Shown one piece after another: positions 23,209 through 35,982 of a stretch of DNA of 64,000 bases. Each line of letters begins with the position of its first letter. Positions within the stretch are counted from its first letter, which is position 1. The position numbers and the translations under genes were made by a program. The notes below the pieces were generated by a model, which saw nothing but the letters and a program-made list of their open reading frames with translations, searched no databases and was not told where the DNA came from. Source of the DNA: Neogale vison (Eukaryota; Chordata; Mammalia; Carnivora; Mustelidae); the NCBI RefSeq assembly GCF_020171115.1, contig NC_058095.1, forward strand, positions 91,130,001-91,194,000. Reading direction: 5' to 3'.

Positions 23209-25846
23209 ATTAGTAAGGCTTAGCTCTCATTTTTAGATAAAAATCAACATTAGTGATTCTGTATTTCTTTCCACAGCCCAATCGTTCATCTTACGTATAT
23301 CATTTGGAGACTACTGGGGTTTACCACCATTATGTTAACAGTATCGCCTAAAACAAAAAAAAAAAGTTTTAAAATGTTTAAATGCTCCACTGTCCCCCGT
23401 GCTGGAGGCTGGTGATGATGATGCCTATCCTCTTCTAAGGATACGAACATCCCCTTCTAAGGAAAGAGCCTCTTCCCCTACTACAGTTTGTTTAGGTGGC
23501 CCTGTTTTAGAACACTGTACCCAACATGCCCCTACTCACCAGTCTCACCACAGCCAAGTGGACCAGATCGAAAAGTGTCCTTCCATGTGCTAGTGGAAAT
23601 GCATTCCTCACCCCATACTCCTTACCTCCGCTGTCCCACCCTTTCTTACAGAAAATAACTTCTCTACATTAATTCTGTAAGGTTGTCAATCACAAACCCT
23701 TTCACAGACCCTGCCACAGGGCTGGACACTTGATCCAATCTCAGCAGAGGACTTGGGACACAGCTGTTCTCTCACATCTAATGTAAACATTCTCTGGGAT
23801 CTCTGATAATCTAACCCTCGAGTAGCCTATGGCCATCAGGTGGAGAGAAACAAAATGACAATCAATCAGTTCAAACAAAAACAGAACCAAGACATTTGCG
23901 TAATCAACTTTATTCTTGAGGATGTCGTTTTATAACCCGCAAATGGAAAGAAAGTTTCATGTCGCTGTTCTTCACAATTCTCCTGTCCCCTGGACCAAGA
24001 ATTCGAACCAATGACCACTCGCGATTCAGGTGTAAAAAGCCTTTTGTAAGATGGTCTAGGAACTCAACTGTTATTTCTTAACAAAGATCTTAGGGAAAAG
24101 CACATTCCACTGTAACCTCACAAATAGATTTGCTGAGGCGACATGTCTGTTGGCTCCTACCGTATTAGAAAATTAATACAGAACCATATCATAAAACAAT
24201 GAGAAAAGACTATTTAAAAAGGCAGACTGTACAAAAGTAGAAAAGAGATATTGCTAACTGAAATCACCCCTTTTCTATCTACATACAAGAAGAAGTACTC
24301 ACTAGCTAAAAGATACAAGGGGAAAAAGGCAATCTGGTTCATCGGATCAAAACAATTCATTTTCAAAGAAGTTAGCTGACCCTATAAAGGTGACATTTAA
24401 GCAGGATATTCCACTGCAACAGAAAGCTTTCAAAAGGCTACCCTGCCTACTCAAGATAGTTTCTGAACCCCCACACCACAGTAGTATTCCTCCTGCTTTC
24501 TAATAATATCAGAAATATTAAAGCATTCACAAGAATTAAACCAACAGGAAATCCCCACTCAATGTATTATGTAAAGTACAGTGACAGACATCAGAATATA
24601 AGAATGAACTGCCATCAAAGCGATCCTCTGTGAAAATATTCTTCGAGAAAAAGAGAACTGCAACTGAAAGTAATGGAAATAGGTTGTAGTAACAATATTG
24701 AAAGTAACCCCTATGTTGAATTTTCTGCCAGTTAATTAAACTGCGGTTATTTTTCTTCTGCCCATTAAAAAAAAAAAAAGTCTGATTTTCTAACTGCCCA
24801 AATACATGTACTATTTCCCAAAGGCAAGTGGTAGTGAATGATTGTGCCACTCATTAGTCACAAAAAGGCTCCAAACAGGCAGTTCTGATAGAAACCCTTC
24901 TCGGTGTAAGCTTGTTAGAAGCAATAAAAATGAACCTTGAAAATGCATACTTATCTAAGAACATACTGATAAAAGAAAGAAAATATATGTGTGCCTCATT
25001 TTAACAAAATTCAATTGTTGGAAAAGATAAACCAGAGTTCTTAAAGCAGTTATATTCCAGTGTTGTTTCAACACTAACTACCTTGTAGACAGGTACAGAG
25101 AGGGAAAAAAAAGTCACAATGTTACCTCTGAATTAAATAAGCTACCCTCTCCTACCCTCTCCCCACAAAGCTCCACCCTTCATTTTTAAGGGACTCCTAT
25201 AGTGTGATTAACTCCAAAAAGTTTTTAAAAAGGAGGAAGGCGTGGAGGGGTGGAGACAGAGATAGAGTGATGATATTTTAAGAGCGGCAAAACAGGACCT
25301 ATAGAATAAAGTTAACAGTATAGAAGACAGTCGCAAGGTAGCCTGAAGGTTTAAATCACAGAGTTAAACACTATACTAGTTCTGCTGCATCTACTCTGAC
25401 CACCAATTAATTTCTCAATATAATTCAGGTGTTCATCAATCTTTCATAGTTGGAGCGCTGGTTACCTCAGAGATCCCAATTTTTCATAATAACTAGGCAC
25501 AGAGATCAGAAACTACATTTCTACCCATTAGATGAGTCTCTGGAAGGGATAAAAGTCAAAGCTTCCTCTAAAGATCTCTTACTAACTTCACTCCCTCCTG
25601 CTTCTCTTGGGTGATACTCAGTATCAGTTAGTCAGTTTCAGGGAGAAGCACAAATACCACCCTTTTAATTTGGATTGATTGATCCATGAGAATAATAATA
25701 AAAATAAAACCTTCTTAGAAATCCTTTTCTTTTTCTTTCTTTTTTTTTTTTTTTTACACAGCTGGCACAAAGCAATATATCAGAGAAAAAACAGCATATC
25801 AAAAAAATAGACTAATTTCAGAACTCATTTAATAATAAATTTTCTC

Positions 25847-27318
25847 GAGGAGTCAAGATGGCGGAGAAGTAGCAGGCTGAGACTACCTCAGCTAGCAGGA
25901 GATCAGCTAGAGAGCTTATCTAAAGATTGCAAACATCTACAAATCCATTGGCAGATCGAAGAGAAGAAGAACAGCAATTCTAGAAACAGAAAAACAACCA
26001 CTTTCTGAAAGGTAGGACTGGCAGAGAAGTGAATCCAAAGCTACGGGAAGATAGACCCCGGGAGGAGGGCCCGGCTCCCGGCAAGCGGCGGAGCAACGGA
26101 GCACAAAATCAGGACTTTTAAAAGTCTATTCCGCTGAGGGACATTGCTCCGGAGGCTGAACCGGGGCGAAGCCCACGCGGGGTCGGCGTGACCTCAGGTC
26201 CCGTGGGGTCACAGAAGGATCGGGGGTGTCTGAGTGTCGCAGAGCTTGCGGATATTGGAACGGGAAAGCCGGCTGCAGAGACAGAGCCGACAGGAAGCTC
26301 GCAGCTCGGAGTTGTCTTGAACCGGTCGCAAGTTCGGTGAGCTCGGAGCGCGGCCGGAGGTTAGGCAGACGCGAGTTACTAGGAGCTGTTCGCTGAGGGC
26401 GCACTGGGGAGCGGGGCCCCGGGCTCTCGGCTCCTCCGGGCAGGAGACCAGGAGGCCGCCATTTGTATTCCCGTCCTCCGGAACTCTACGGAAAGCGAAA
26501 GCGCTCAGGGAACAAAAGCTCCTGAAAGCAAAGCCGAACAGATCACTCAGCCCGGCCCCTGGTAAGGGCGGTGTAATTCCGCCTGGGGCAAAGACACTTG
26601 AGAATCACTACAACAGGCCCCTCCCCCAGAAGATCAACAAGAAATCCAGGCAAGACCAAGTTCACCTACCAAGGAGTGCAGTTTCAATACCAAGGAGAGA
26701 GCAGCAGAATTCCAGAGGAGGAGAAAACAAAACACGGAACTCATGGCTTTCTGCCTGTGATTTTTTAGTCTTGCAGTTAATTTAATTTTTTTCTTTTTCA
26801 TTTTTTTTCTCTTCTTCTGCTAAAATTTTTTATAACTTTTACCCTTTTCTTTTTTAACGTTTTTTTAACTAAATTATCTAATATATATATATTTTTCTTT
26901 TTATACTTTTCTTTATTCATTTTCTTTTTTTTCTATCTTTGTTTTTGAACCTCTTTTTATCCCCAAATCAGAAGAGATCCTAATCTCTTCAATCTTTTTT
27001 TTCTTAATTCTTTTTTAAATTCTTGATTGAATTTTTAATTCAATCTCTTTTTTTTAATTCTTTTTTTCTTATTTTTCTTTCTTTCTTTTTGAACCTCTTT
27101 TTATCCCCAAATCAGAAGAGATCCCAATCAGAAGAGATTGGGTGATCCCAATCAGAAGAGACTGGGAGATCCCAATCAAAGGAGATCCCAATCAGAGGAG
27201 ATTTCTCGCCCCTCACGATTTGGGATCTCTTCTGATTTGGTTAAAGCATATTTTCCTGGGATTGTTGCCACCCTTTTAGTATTTTACTTGCTCCTTCATA
27301 TACTCTTAGCTGGACAAA
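25847..27318 (+). promoter_or_regulatory. L1 5'UTR / internal promoter region
   Basis: The first 750 bases are CpG-rich and would carry the L1 internal RNA polymerase II promoter. From 26760 the sequence becomes T-rich and then contains a 39-base repeat unit (26942-26980 and 27086-27124) and several AATCAGAAGAGAT repeats to 27200. This is retroelement promoter sequence, not a CpG island of a host gene. Promoter activity is family knowledge, not shown here. Confidence 0.75.
26942..27240 (+). repeat. Internal repeats and inverted repeat in the L1 5'UTR
   Basis: A 39-base unit (tttttgaacctctttttatc followed by cccaaatcagaagagatcc) occurs at 26942-26980 and 27086-27124. It is followed by four or five AATCAGAAGAGAT-type repeats. 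The segment 27217-27240 is the inverse of 27107-27129, so the RNA could fold. Confidence 0.85.
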
Positions 27319-28238
27319 ATGACAAGGCGGAAAAATTCACAACAAAAAAAAGAACAAGAGGCAGTACCGAAGGCTAGGGACCTAATCAATACAGACATTG
27401 GTAATATGTCAGATCTAGAGTTCAAAATGACAATTCTCAAGGTTATAGCCGGGCTTGAAAAAGGCATGGAAGATATTAGAGAAACCCTCTCTCCAGAGAT
27501 ATAAAAGCCCTTTCTGGAGAAATAAAAGAACTAAAATCTAACCAAGTTGAAATCAAAAAAGCTATTAATGAAGTTCAATCAAAAATGGAGGCTCTCACTG
27601 CTAGGATAAATGAGGCAGAAGAAAGAATTAGCGATATAGAAGACCAAATGACAGAGACTAAAGAAGCTGAGTAAAAGAGGGACAAACAGCTACTGGAACA
27701 TGAGGGGAGAATTCGAGAGATAAGTGACACCATAAGACGAAACAACATTAGAATAATTGGGATTCCAGAAGAAGAAGAAAGAGAGAGTGGAGCAGAAGGT
27801 ATACTGGAGAGAATTATTGGGGAGAATTTCCCCAATATGGCAAAGGGAACGAGCATCAAAATTCAGGAGGTTCAGAGAATGCCCCTCAAAATCAATAAGA
27901 ATAGGCCCACACCCCGTCACCTAATAGTAAAATTTACAAGCCTTAGTGACAAAGAGAAAATCCTGAAAGCAGCCCGGGAAAAGAAGTCTGTAACATACAA
28001 TGGTAAAAGTATTAGATTGGCAGCTGACTTATCCACAGAGACCTGGCAGGCCAGAAAGAGCTGGCATGATATTTTCAGAGCACTAAATGAGAAAAACATG
28101 CAGCCAAGAATACTATATCCAGCTAGGCTATCATTGAAAATAGAAGGAGAGATTAAAAGCTTCCAGGACAAACAAAAACTGAAAGAATTTGCAAACACCA
28201 AACCAGCTCTACAGGAAATACTGAAAGGGGTCCTCTAA
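27319..28238 (+). pseudogene. L1 ORF1 (RNA-binding chaperone), disrupted
   Basis: ORF1 encodes the trimeric nucleic-acid chaperone that coats L1 RNA. It starts MTRRKNSQQKKEQEAVPKA, runs through a coiled-coil region (INEAEERISDIEDQ) and the RRM-type part (PRHLIVKF), and ends ALQEILKGVL at TAA. Translation from the ATG stops at 27502-27504 because a one-base shift near 27490-27500 moves the frame. The true frame continues from about 27501 but meets TAA at 27672-27674, then stays open to 28238. It is therefore non-functional. Confidence 0.9.
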
Positions 28239-28317
28239 GCAAAGAGAGAGCCTACAAGTGGTAGATCAGAAAGGAACAGAGACAATATACAGTAACAGTC
28301 ACCTTACAGGCAATACA

Positions 28318-31300
28318 ATGGCACTAAAATCATATCTCTCAATAGTTACCCTGAATGTTAATGGGATAAATGACCCAATCAAAATACACAGGGTATCAGA
28401 ATGGATAAAAAAAACAAAACCCATCTATATGTTGCCTCCAAGAAACTCATTTTAAACCCGAAGACACCTCCAGACTTAAAGTGAGGGGGTGGAAAAGAAT
28501 TTACCATGCTAATGGACATCAGAAAAAAGCAGGAGTGGCAATCCTTATATCAGATCAATTAGATTTTAAGCCAAAGACTATAATAAGAGATGAGGAAGGA
28601 CACTATATCTTACTCAAAGGGTCTGTCCAACAAGAAGATCTAACAATTTTAAATATCTATGCCCCCAACGTAGGCACAGCAAACTATATAAACCAATTAA
28701 TAACAAAATCAAAGAAACACATCAACAATAATACAATAATAGTAGGGGACTTTAACACTCCCCTCACTGAAATGGACAGATCATCCAAGCAAAAGATCAA
28801 CAGGGAAATAAAGGCCTTAAATGATACACTGGATGAGATGGACATCACAGATATATTCAGAACATTTCATCCCAAAGCAACAGAATACACATTCTTCTCT
28901 AGTGCACATGGAACATTCTCCAGAATAGATCACATCCTCGGTCCTAAATCAGGACTCAACCGGTATCAAAAGATTGGGATCATTCCCTGCATATTTTCAG
29001 ACCACAATGCTCTGAAGCTAGAACTCAACCACAAGAGAAAGTTTGGAAAGAACACAAATACATGGAGACTAAACAGCATCCTTCTAAAGAATGAATGGGT
29101 CAACCGGGAAATTAAAGAAGAATTGAAAAAAATCATGGAAACAAATGATAATGAAAATACAACGGTTCAAAATCTGTGGGACACAACAAAGGCAGTCCTG
29201 AGAGGAAAATATATAGCGGTACAAGCTTTTCTCAAGAAACAAGAAAGGTCTCAGGTACACAACCTAACCCTACACCTAAAGGAGCTGGAGAAAGAACAAG
29301 AAAGAAACCCTAAACCCAGCAGGAGAAGAGAAATCATAAAGATCAGAGCAGAAATCAATGAAATAGAAACCAAAAAAACAATAGAACAAATCAACCAAAC
29401 TAGGAGCTGGTTCTTTGAAAGAATTAATAAAATTGATAAACCCTTGGCCAGACTTATCTAAAAGAAAAGAGAAAGGACCCAAATAAATAAAATCATGAAT
29501 GAAAGAAGAGAGATCACAACTAACACCAAAGAAATACAAACTTTTATAAGAACATACTATGAGCAACTCTACGCCAACAAATTTGACAATCTGGAAGAAA
29601 TGGATGCATTCCTAGAAACATATAAACTACCAAAATTGAACCAGGAAGAAATAGAAAGACTGAACAGACCCATAACCAGTAAGGAGATTGAAACAGTCAT
29701 TAAAAATCTCCAAACAAACAAAAGCCCAGGGCCAGATGGCTTCCCGGGGGAATTCTACCAAACATTTAAAGAAGAACTAATTCCTATTCTCCTGAAACTG
29801 TTCCAAAAAATAGAAATGGAAGGTAAACTCCCAAACTCATTTTATGCGGCCAGCATCACCTTGATCCCAAAACCAGACAAGGATCCCATCAAAAAAGAGA
29901 GCTATAGACCAATATCCTTGATGAACACAGATGCGAAAATTCTCACCAAAATACTAGTCAATAGGATTCAACAGTACATTAAAAGGATTATTCACCACGA
30001 CCAAGTGGGATTTATCCCAGGGCTGCAAGGTTGGTTCAACATCCGCAAATCAGTCAATGTGATACAACACATCAATAAAAGAAAGAACAAGAACCATATG
30101 ATACTCTCAATAGATGCTGAAAAAGCATTTGACAAAGTACAGCATCCCTTCCTGATCAAAACCCTTCAAAGTGTAGGGATAGAGGGCACATACCTCAATA
30201 TCATCAAAGCCATCTATGAAAAACCCACTGCAAATATCATTCTCAATGGAGAAAAACTGAAAGCTTTTCCACTAAGGTCAGGAACACGGCAGGGATGTCC
30301 ATTATCACCACTGCTATTCAACATAGTACTAGAAGTCCTAGCCTCAGCAATCAGACAACAAAAGGAAGTTAAAGGCATCCAAATCGGCAAAGAAGAAGTC
30401 AAATTATCACTCTTCGCAGATGATATGATACTCTATGTGGAAAACCCAAAAGACTCCACTCCAAAACTGCTAGAACTTATACAGGAATTCAGTAAAGTGT
30501 CAGGATATAAGATCAATGCACAGAAATCAGTTGCATTTCTCTACACCAACAACAAGACAGAAGAAAGAGAAATTAAGGAGTCAATCCCATTTACAATTGC
30601 ACCCCAAACCATAAGATACCTAGGAATAAACCTAACCAAAGAGGCTAAGAATCTATACTCAGAAAACTATAAAGTACTCATGAAAGAAATTGAGGAAGAC
30701 ACAAAGAAATGGAAAAATGTTCCATGCTCCTGGATTGGAAGAATAAATATTGTGAAAATGTCTATGTTACCTAGAGCAATCTACACATTTAATGCAATTC
30801 CTATCAAAGTACCATCCATCTTCTTCAAAGAAATGGAACAAATAATTTTAAAATTTATATGGAACCAGAAAAGACCTCGAATAGCCAAAGGGATATTGAA
30901 AAACAAAGCCAAAGTTGGTGGCATCACAATTCCGGACTTCAAGCTTTATTACAAAGCTGTCATCATCAAGACAGCATGGTACTGGCACAAAAACAGACAC
31001 ATAGACCAATGGAACAGAATAGAGAGCCCAGAAATAGACCCTCAACTCTATGGTCAACTAATCTTCGACAAAGCAGGAAAGAATGTCCAATGGAAAAAAG
31101 ACAGCCTCTTCAATAAATGGTGTTGGGAAAATTGGACAGCCACGTGCAGAAAAATGAAATTGGACCATTTCCTTACACCACACACAAAAATAGATTCAAA
31201 ATGGATTAAGGACCTCAATGTGAGAAAGGAATCCATCAAAATCCTTGAGGAGAACACAGGCAGCAACCTCTTCGACCTCAGCTGCAGCAACATCTTCCTA

Positions 31301-32134
31301 GGAACATCGCCAAAGGCAAGGGAAGCAAGGGCAAAAATGAACTTTTGGGATTTCATCAAGATCAAAAGCTTTTGCACAGCAAAGGAAACAGTTAACAAAA
31401 CCAAAAGACAACTGACAGAATGGGAGAAGATATTTGCAAACGACATATCAGATAAAGGACTAGTGTCCAAAATCTATAAAGAACTTAACAAACTCAACAC
31501 CCAAAGAACAAATAATCCAATCAAGAAATGGGCAGAGGACATGAACAGACGTTTCTGCAAAGAAGACATCCAGATGGCCAACAGACACATGAAAAAGTGC
31601 TCCATATCACTCGGCATCAGGGAAATACAAATCAAAACCACAATGAGATATCACCTCACACCAGTCAGAATGGCTAAAATCAACAAGTCAGGAAATGACA
31701 GATGCTGGCGAGGATGCGGAGAAAGGGGAACCCTCCTACACTGTTGGTGGGAATGCAAGCTGGTGCAACCACTCTGGAAAACAGCATGGAGGTTCCTCAA
31801 AATGTTGAAAATAGAACTGCCCTATGACCCAGCAATTGCACTACTGGGAATTTACCCTAAAGATACAAACGTAGTGATCCAAAGGGGCACGTGCACCCGA
31901 ATGTTTATAGCAGCAATGTCCACAATAGCCAAACTATGGAAAGAACCTAGATGTCCATCAACAGATGACTGGATCAAGAAGATGTGGTATATATACACAA
32001 TGGAATACTGTGCAGCCATCCAAAGAAATGAAATCTTGCCACTTGCGACAACATGGATGGAACTAGAGCGTATCATGCTTAGTGAAATAAGTCAAGCGGA
32101 GAAAGACAACTATCATATGATCTCCCTGATATGA
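28318..32134 (+). pseudogene. L1 ORF2 (endonuclease / reverse transcriptase), disrupted
   Basis: ORF2 makes the protein for target-primed reverse transcription. From MALKSYLSIVTLNVNGIND it shows the AP-endonuclease fold (IVGDFN near 28740, SRIDHIL near 28920, SDH near 29000). The reverse transcriptase follows, with the active site LFADDMILY near 30412-30438. A Cys-rich C-terminal region (CWRGCGERGTLLHCWWEC) is near 31700-31760. An additional A in the run 28407-28414 shifts the frame, and a CAA-to-TAA type stop is at 29459-29461. After that, 879 codons remain open to 32134, so the reverse transcriptase part is intact but cannot be made from the normal start. Confidence 0.93.
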
Positions 32135-32521
32135 GGGAGTGGTGATGCAACATGGGGGCTTAAGTGGGTAGTAGAAGAATCTATGAAACAAGATGGGATA
32201 GGGAGGGAGACAAACCATAAGTGACTCTTAATCTCACGAAACAAACTGTGGGTTGCTGGGGGGAGGGGGGTTGGGAGAAGGGGGGTAGGGTTATGGACAT
32301 TGGGGAGGGTATGAGCTTTTGGGTAAATTGGAAGGGGAGGTGAGCCATGAGAGACTATAGACTCTGAAAAACATCTGAAGGGTTTGAAGTGGGGGGGTGG
32401 TGGGAGGTGGGTACCAGGTGGTGGGTATTATAGAGGGCACAGCTTGCATGGAGCACTGGGTGTGGTGAAAAAATAATGAATACTGTTTTTCTGAAAATAA
32501 GTAAATTGGGAGAAAAAAAAA

Positions 32522-33119
32522 CTTTTCTCCTAAATTTGCAGGTCATTTAACTCCCATTCTAGAATACATGTAGTCCTCATTCTTCATCTGGAGCTATTTA
32601 CCTCTGCAAACACCTTTCACAGAATGGTCTTCAGTAATGCTTTTCTCACTGCGCCTGTCCTCCACCTGTTAGTGAGTTCTACTGACCGATGGAACAAGCC
32701 GCTCTCGGTCTCCACGCACATCCAGAGGAGTCAGCAGCTGTGAGGAACGGCTTTTCCTCCACCCATCCTCTCGGCCGCCTGTGCAGTCAGCCCCATCCTG
32801 GGGGCCTGTATTTCAGAATACAGATTTCTGAACAAAGGACTGAGGCCAGGCCATCTGTTTTGAAGCTGTATGGAGTACAAAGTCCTGTTACATTGTTTGG
32901 TGATGGTGGGTGGGGTGGGATCTTCGCAAGACATTCGGAATGTTGCTTCGCCGATCTAAAAATAATGGGTAGGAAAACGGGTAGCAAAAGTGGTCAGCGC
33001 TGGGCTACTGACACTTTCCGTGACCTGTTTGTTAATGGAATCAGAAAGTTTGAGAGTTCTTTTAAAGACGTGGTCTGAATGCCTTTCCTGAAATTTTGTT
33101 TCTGTGTTTATTTGAATAG
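32522..33119. other. Short stretch between L1 and exon 7; nothing recognised
   Basis: Unique-looking DNA, presumably the end of intron 6 on the plus arm. A 129-codon open frame at 32689-33078 has no recognisable motif. Confidence 0.5.
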
Positions 33120-33317
33120 GAAGAAAGTTAAAAAACTGCCCATGATTCTGGCTCTGCACCTGAAGAGGTTTGAATACATGGATCAGCTTCATCGATACAC
33201 AATACTGTCTTACCGTGTAGTGTTTCCTTTAGAACTTCGTCTGTTTAACAACTCTGGTGATGCGACCAGTCCTGACAGAATGTATGACCTTGTCCCTGTG
33301 GTGGTTCAGTGTGGAAG
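33120..33317 (+). pseudogene. USP12: USP12-like exon 7
   Basis: A 198-base exon follows acceptor tttgaatag and ends at GGAAG|gtaacc. After the base finishing an Arg codon it reads KKVKKLPMILALHLKRFEYM and continues through YRVVFPLELRLFN to PDRMYDLVPVVVQCG. LALHLKRF is the usual USP strand before the His box. Against recalled USP12 I count M to K, K to E (KRFKYM to KRFEYM), K to I, T to N, N to S, A to P and H to Q. That is heavy change for a near-invariant protein. There is no frameshift or stop. Confidence 0.94.
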
Positions 33318-35903
33318 GTAACCCCAGCCGTGGGCCGCGCGGGCCAGGATCTCTGTCCGTGGGGCAGGCGTGCAGGATGTTCTGTGCCTGCCATTTGTGC
33401 CTGGCGTGGCTTCATACAGTACCCCCTGAATGTCCACGTTCTCCGACGCAAAATGCAGTCCTATTAACAACCTGCCACAGTGTTACTGTTAAAGGAGGAA
33501 TGCAAATTACTTAGCTGCTGTTACTGTGTTCTTAACAATAACGACACCCTTATAGTACCTTTTCACATCCTAACTTAACTATGCCGTAGCCTCTTCAAAT
33601 TCGGGGACAGTTCTTAGGTTTCCCTCTGCTTAGATGATGCTGGGGTTCCTGGAATTGCTCTGCTCACAGACCGTGAGCTCTGAGATTCCTGGTCACAGCT
33701 GGGCTCCCTCCCCAACTCTACTCCTCTTCTCTCACTGCAATTCCCCCTGCCGCCTTCCCCCCTGGCCTCCTCAGACCTCTCTGAAAGCCGTGCTGGGTGC
33801 CCTTCTCATCCAGCCCTGCTCCATTTGGTGCCAGGCCTCTGTGTCCACCCAGCTTCTGGATGTGTCCTGCCCGCAGTAACTCACTGCTCGGTATGGTGTG
33901 TGTTTATCAGTTTGGAGGGCCGTCTCCGTTAGCAGAACAGGCACGGCTTAAAACAGGAAGTGATCCTCCCATTAACAAAAGATTGAAAACCTTTTCAAAT
34001 CTTATTTTCTACTTACAAGATTTACTCGTAATTACGTTTCATACGAGAATGTAAAGGGTTTATGTTGCCGCATCCTTGCCGCGGGTGGTGCTCATTGCCA
34101 GCAGGCCTGTGCCTGCCCAGCTCCCGTGGTCCTGCTCCTGCGTGTCTGGCATCTTGCGGATTTCCGACAGGTGCTTCCGGACTTCGTGCGTGTGATCCTT
34201 TCATTCCATCTCAGGGCCCCGCTCCACTGTCACCAACTTCCTCAGCCCTCCTCCTCCCAGCTGCCCCCTCTCCTGGGTGAGGCCTGTAGGTTGCACTACC
34301 CCTGCAACTCCGCTTTTATATCGTATGGGGCCCCGTATGGTGTTCCTGGAGAATTCTCTCCTGTACTCACGGTGTCCTCGGGCCAGGAGGCTGTGGGTGC
34401 CTTTCTGAGCCCCACAGCAACCAGCAGTTATTAGCACACGTGATGTATTCAGACCATACTGCACTGAGCGTGTCTTATGTTCAGGATGCACGTCCCTAAG
34501 CCACGGCTCTTGTAGGGCGAAGTTTACCAGCCTTCCTTCTCTTACTAGTTTCTGTAGTGCACATTTGTCTTTTGTCCTTCAGACTGCCTCTCTGCCCGAG
34601 GAAAAGGCTGCTACCCTTTCAGTCTCACACCTAAGGGTCCTCAGCTCCCCCGCCTCCTTTCATCTCTGGCTCTGTTCCTCCGCCTTTCTGAGATTTTTTT
34701 TTATGTTCACCACCTTAAAAATTAAAAAAAAAAATCTTATCATCTCACTATAAAACAAAAGACTCTAGATGAATCCTATAGGAATGGGGAAGTTTTGTTT
34801 TTGTTTTTAGGTAGGTTTTTTGGTTTTTTTTTGTTTGTTTTTTGTTTTAGTTTTTTCCTGTATTAAAAGCCTTAAAAAAATGTTCTGAGGTATTTTCTTC
34901 TATGGAGAAAGAGCAGTACTGTTGTTTTGTCATTTTGTCACCTGAGGTGCTCGTCTCACCTAATAATCAGAGGAGCCAAAGCAGGGACACATGGGAGGGT
35001 TCTTATTCTATTATCTGATTATCTGATGTTGCTATTCACCATAAACAGCACTTTGTGTTGAAAATTATCTCAAATTCTATAATATAATAATTATAATAGA
35101 ATTATAACTTAAAGAATTATATAGAAGCTTTTATAATTAGTCATACTTAATCTGCGAGAGGTTAAAATCCTTGCCATGTCCTTTATAAAGCAAAAGATTT
35201 TTTTGAAAAACAAAAAACAAAAACAAAAAAACCACCTGCATTTTAATGCATTTCTAGATTTCTTTATTCCAGACTTGTTTAAAATGAGCTGCAGAGGCAA
35301 TTCCAAAATTATAATGACTAAGATCCAGGTACTTAAAAATAGCACTAATAATACTAGCAAAATGTCATTTGTTTTTAAAGAAGTTTCTGAGGGTCAAGCT
35401 TAATTTTAGAACTATAGATGTGATATGTGTTTTTTTAGGCATCACATGGTATTTTTCCTCAAGAGAAAAATGATGGCCAAGGGAATAAAACTTAGAAAAA
35501 ATTCTATGTATGTTCTGTAGTTTAACTCAGGGGGCTCTGACCCTTGATCCTCTATCTCTCCCAAATGCTAAAAAATATATTTAAATTTTTCAGAGAAGCA
35601 AATTTGAAAATTATTTTAAACATTATAATTAAAAAATTATTACAAAGACAACAAAAATTTTAATAGCATAGATTTATGTAAATAGAATGCTGGTTATAGC
35701 TCTCAAAGTAGAGTACTGATTATTTGATTATAAAATTGAATGCCAGTTCACATCAGTGTAGCTTGATATTTTGGGGAGGAATAGATAAGGAGTATTTTCA
35801 TCGGTTTCAGTTATTCTCGTTTATAGAACATGACGTCAAGGGCATAGAAGAGTGGTATTAATAAACATTGTATATAATTAACTTCTCTTTCTCTTTGTTT
35901 TAG
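33318..35903 (+). other. Intron 7 of the USP12-like copy
   Basis: Donor gtaacc and acceptor tctttgttttag bound 2586 bases. The first part is GC-rich and the rest AT-rich. No recognised repeat. Confidence 0.7.
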
Positions 35904-35982
35904 TGGTCCCAATCGAGGACATTATATTGCAATAGTTAAGAGTCATGATTTTTGGTTGTTGTTTGATGACGACATTGTAGAA
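35904..35982 (+). pseudogene. USP12: USP12-like exon 8, catalytic His box
   Basis: A 79-base exon follows a strong polypyrimidine acceptor (ctctttgttttag) and ends at GTAGAA|gtaagt. It reads GPNRGHYIAIVKSHDFW then LLFDDDIVE. GHY contains the catalytic His, and DDD lies in the conserved end of the USP fold. It appears identical to USP12 as I recall it. Confidence 0.95.

Larger units (their letters stand above)
17011..25846. other. Region upstream of exon 3; SINE-rich, probable breakpoint interval
   Basis: No exon 2 or exon 1 of USP12 was seen. The left half contains seven SINECs; the right half (23.2-25.8 kb) has no repeat or gene that I recognise. If the locus arose by inversion, the junction between the two arms lies here or between 32.5 and 33.1 kb. 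Confidence 0.5.
25847..32520 (+). mobile_element. Near-full-length LINE-1, inactive
   Basis: A 6.7-kb L1 in carnivore arrangement: GC-rich 5'UTR opening with gaggagtcaagatggcgg, ORF1, a short spacer, ORF2, a G-rich 3'UTR (gggggagggggg) and an A tail at 32513-32521. It is 5'-complete, unlike most copies. ORF1 has a frameshift near 27490-27500 and a TAA at 27672. ORF2 has an extra A in the run 28407-28414 and a TAA at 29459. It lies between the two USP12-like arms. A possible target duplication (TTTTCTC at about 25840 and 32523) is weak. The low number of lesions suggests a fairly young insertion. Confidence 0.95.

Noticed and set aside
26126..26404. Minus-strand open frame and CpG-rich block as a host gene promoter
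   Set aside because: The block is the 5'UTR of the L1, and the frame is antisense to it.
27138..27377. 79-codon open frame ahead of L1 ORF1 with a hydrophobic stretch
   Set aside because: It is built from the AATCAGAAGAGAT repeats and overlaps the ORF1 start in another frame. No evidence it is a protein.
29276..32076. Minus-strand open frames across the L1
   Set aside because: They are shadows of ORF2 on the opposite strand.
25837..32530. Firm target-site duplication of the large L1
   Set aside because: Only TTTTCTC is shared between the flanks, with an offset. Too short and too simple to assert.
32689..33078. 129-codon open frame just before exon 7
   Set aside because: It overlaps the presumed intron 6 end, has no motif and does not join exon 7 in frame.
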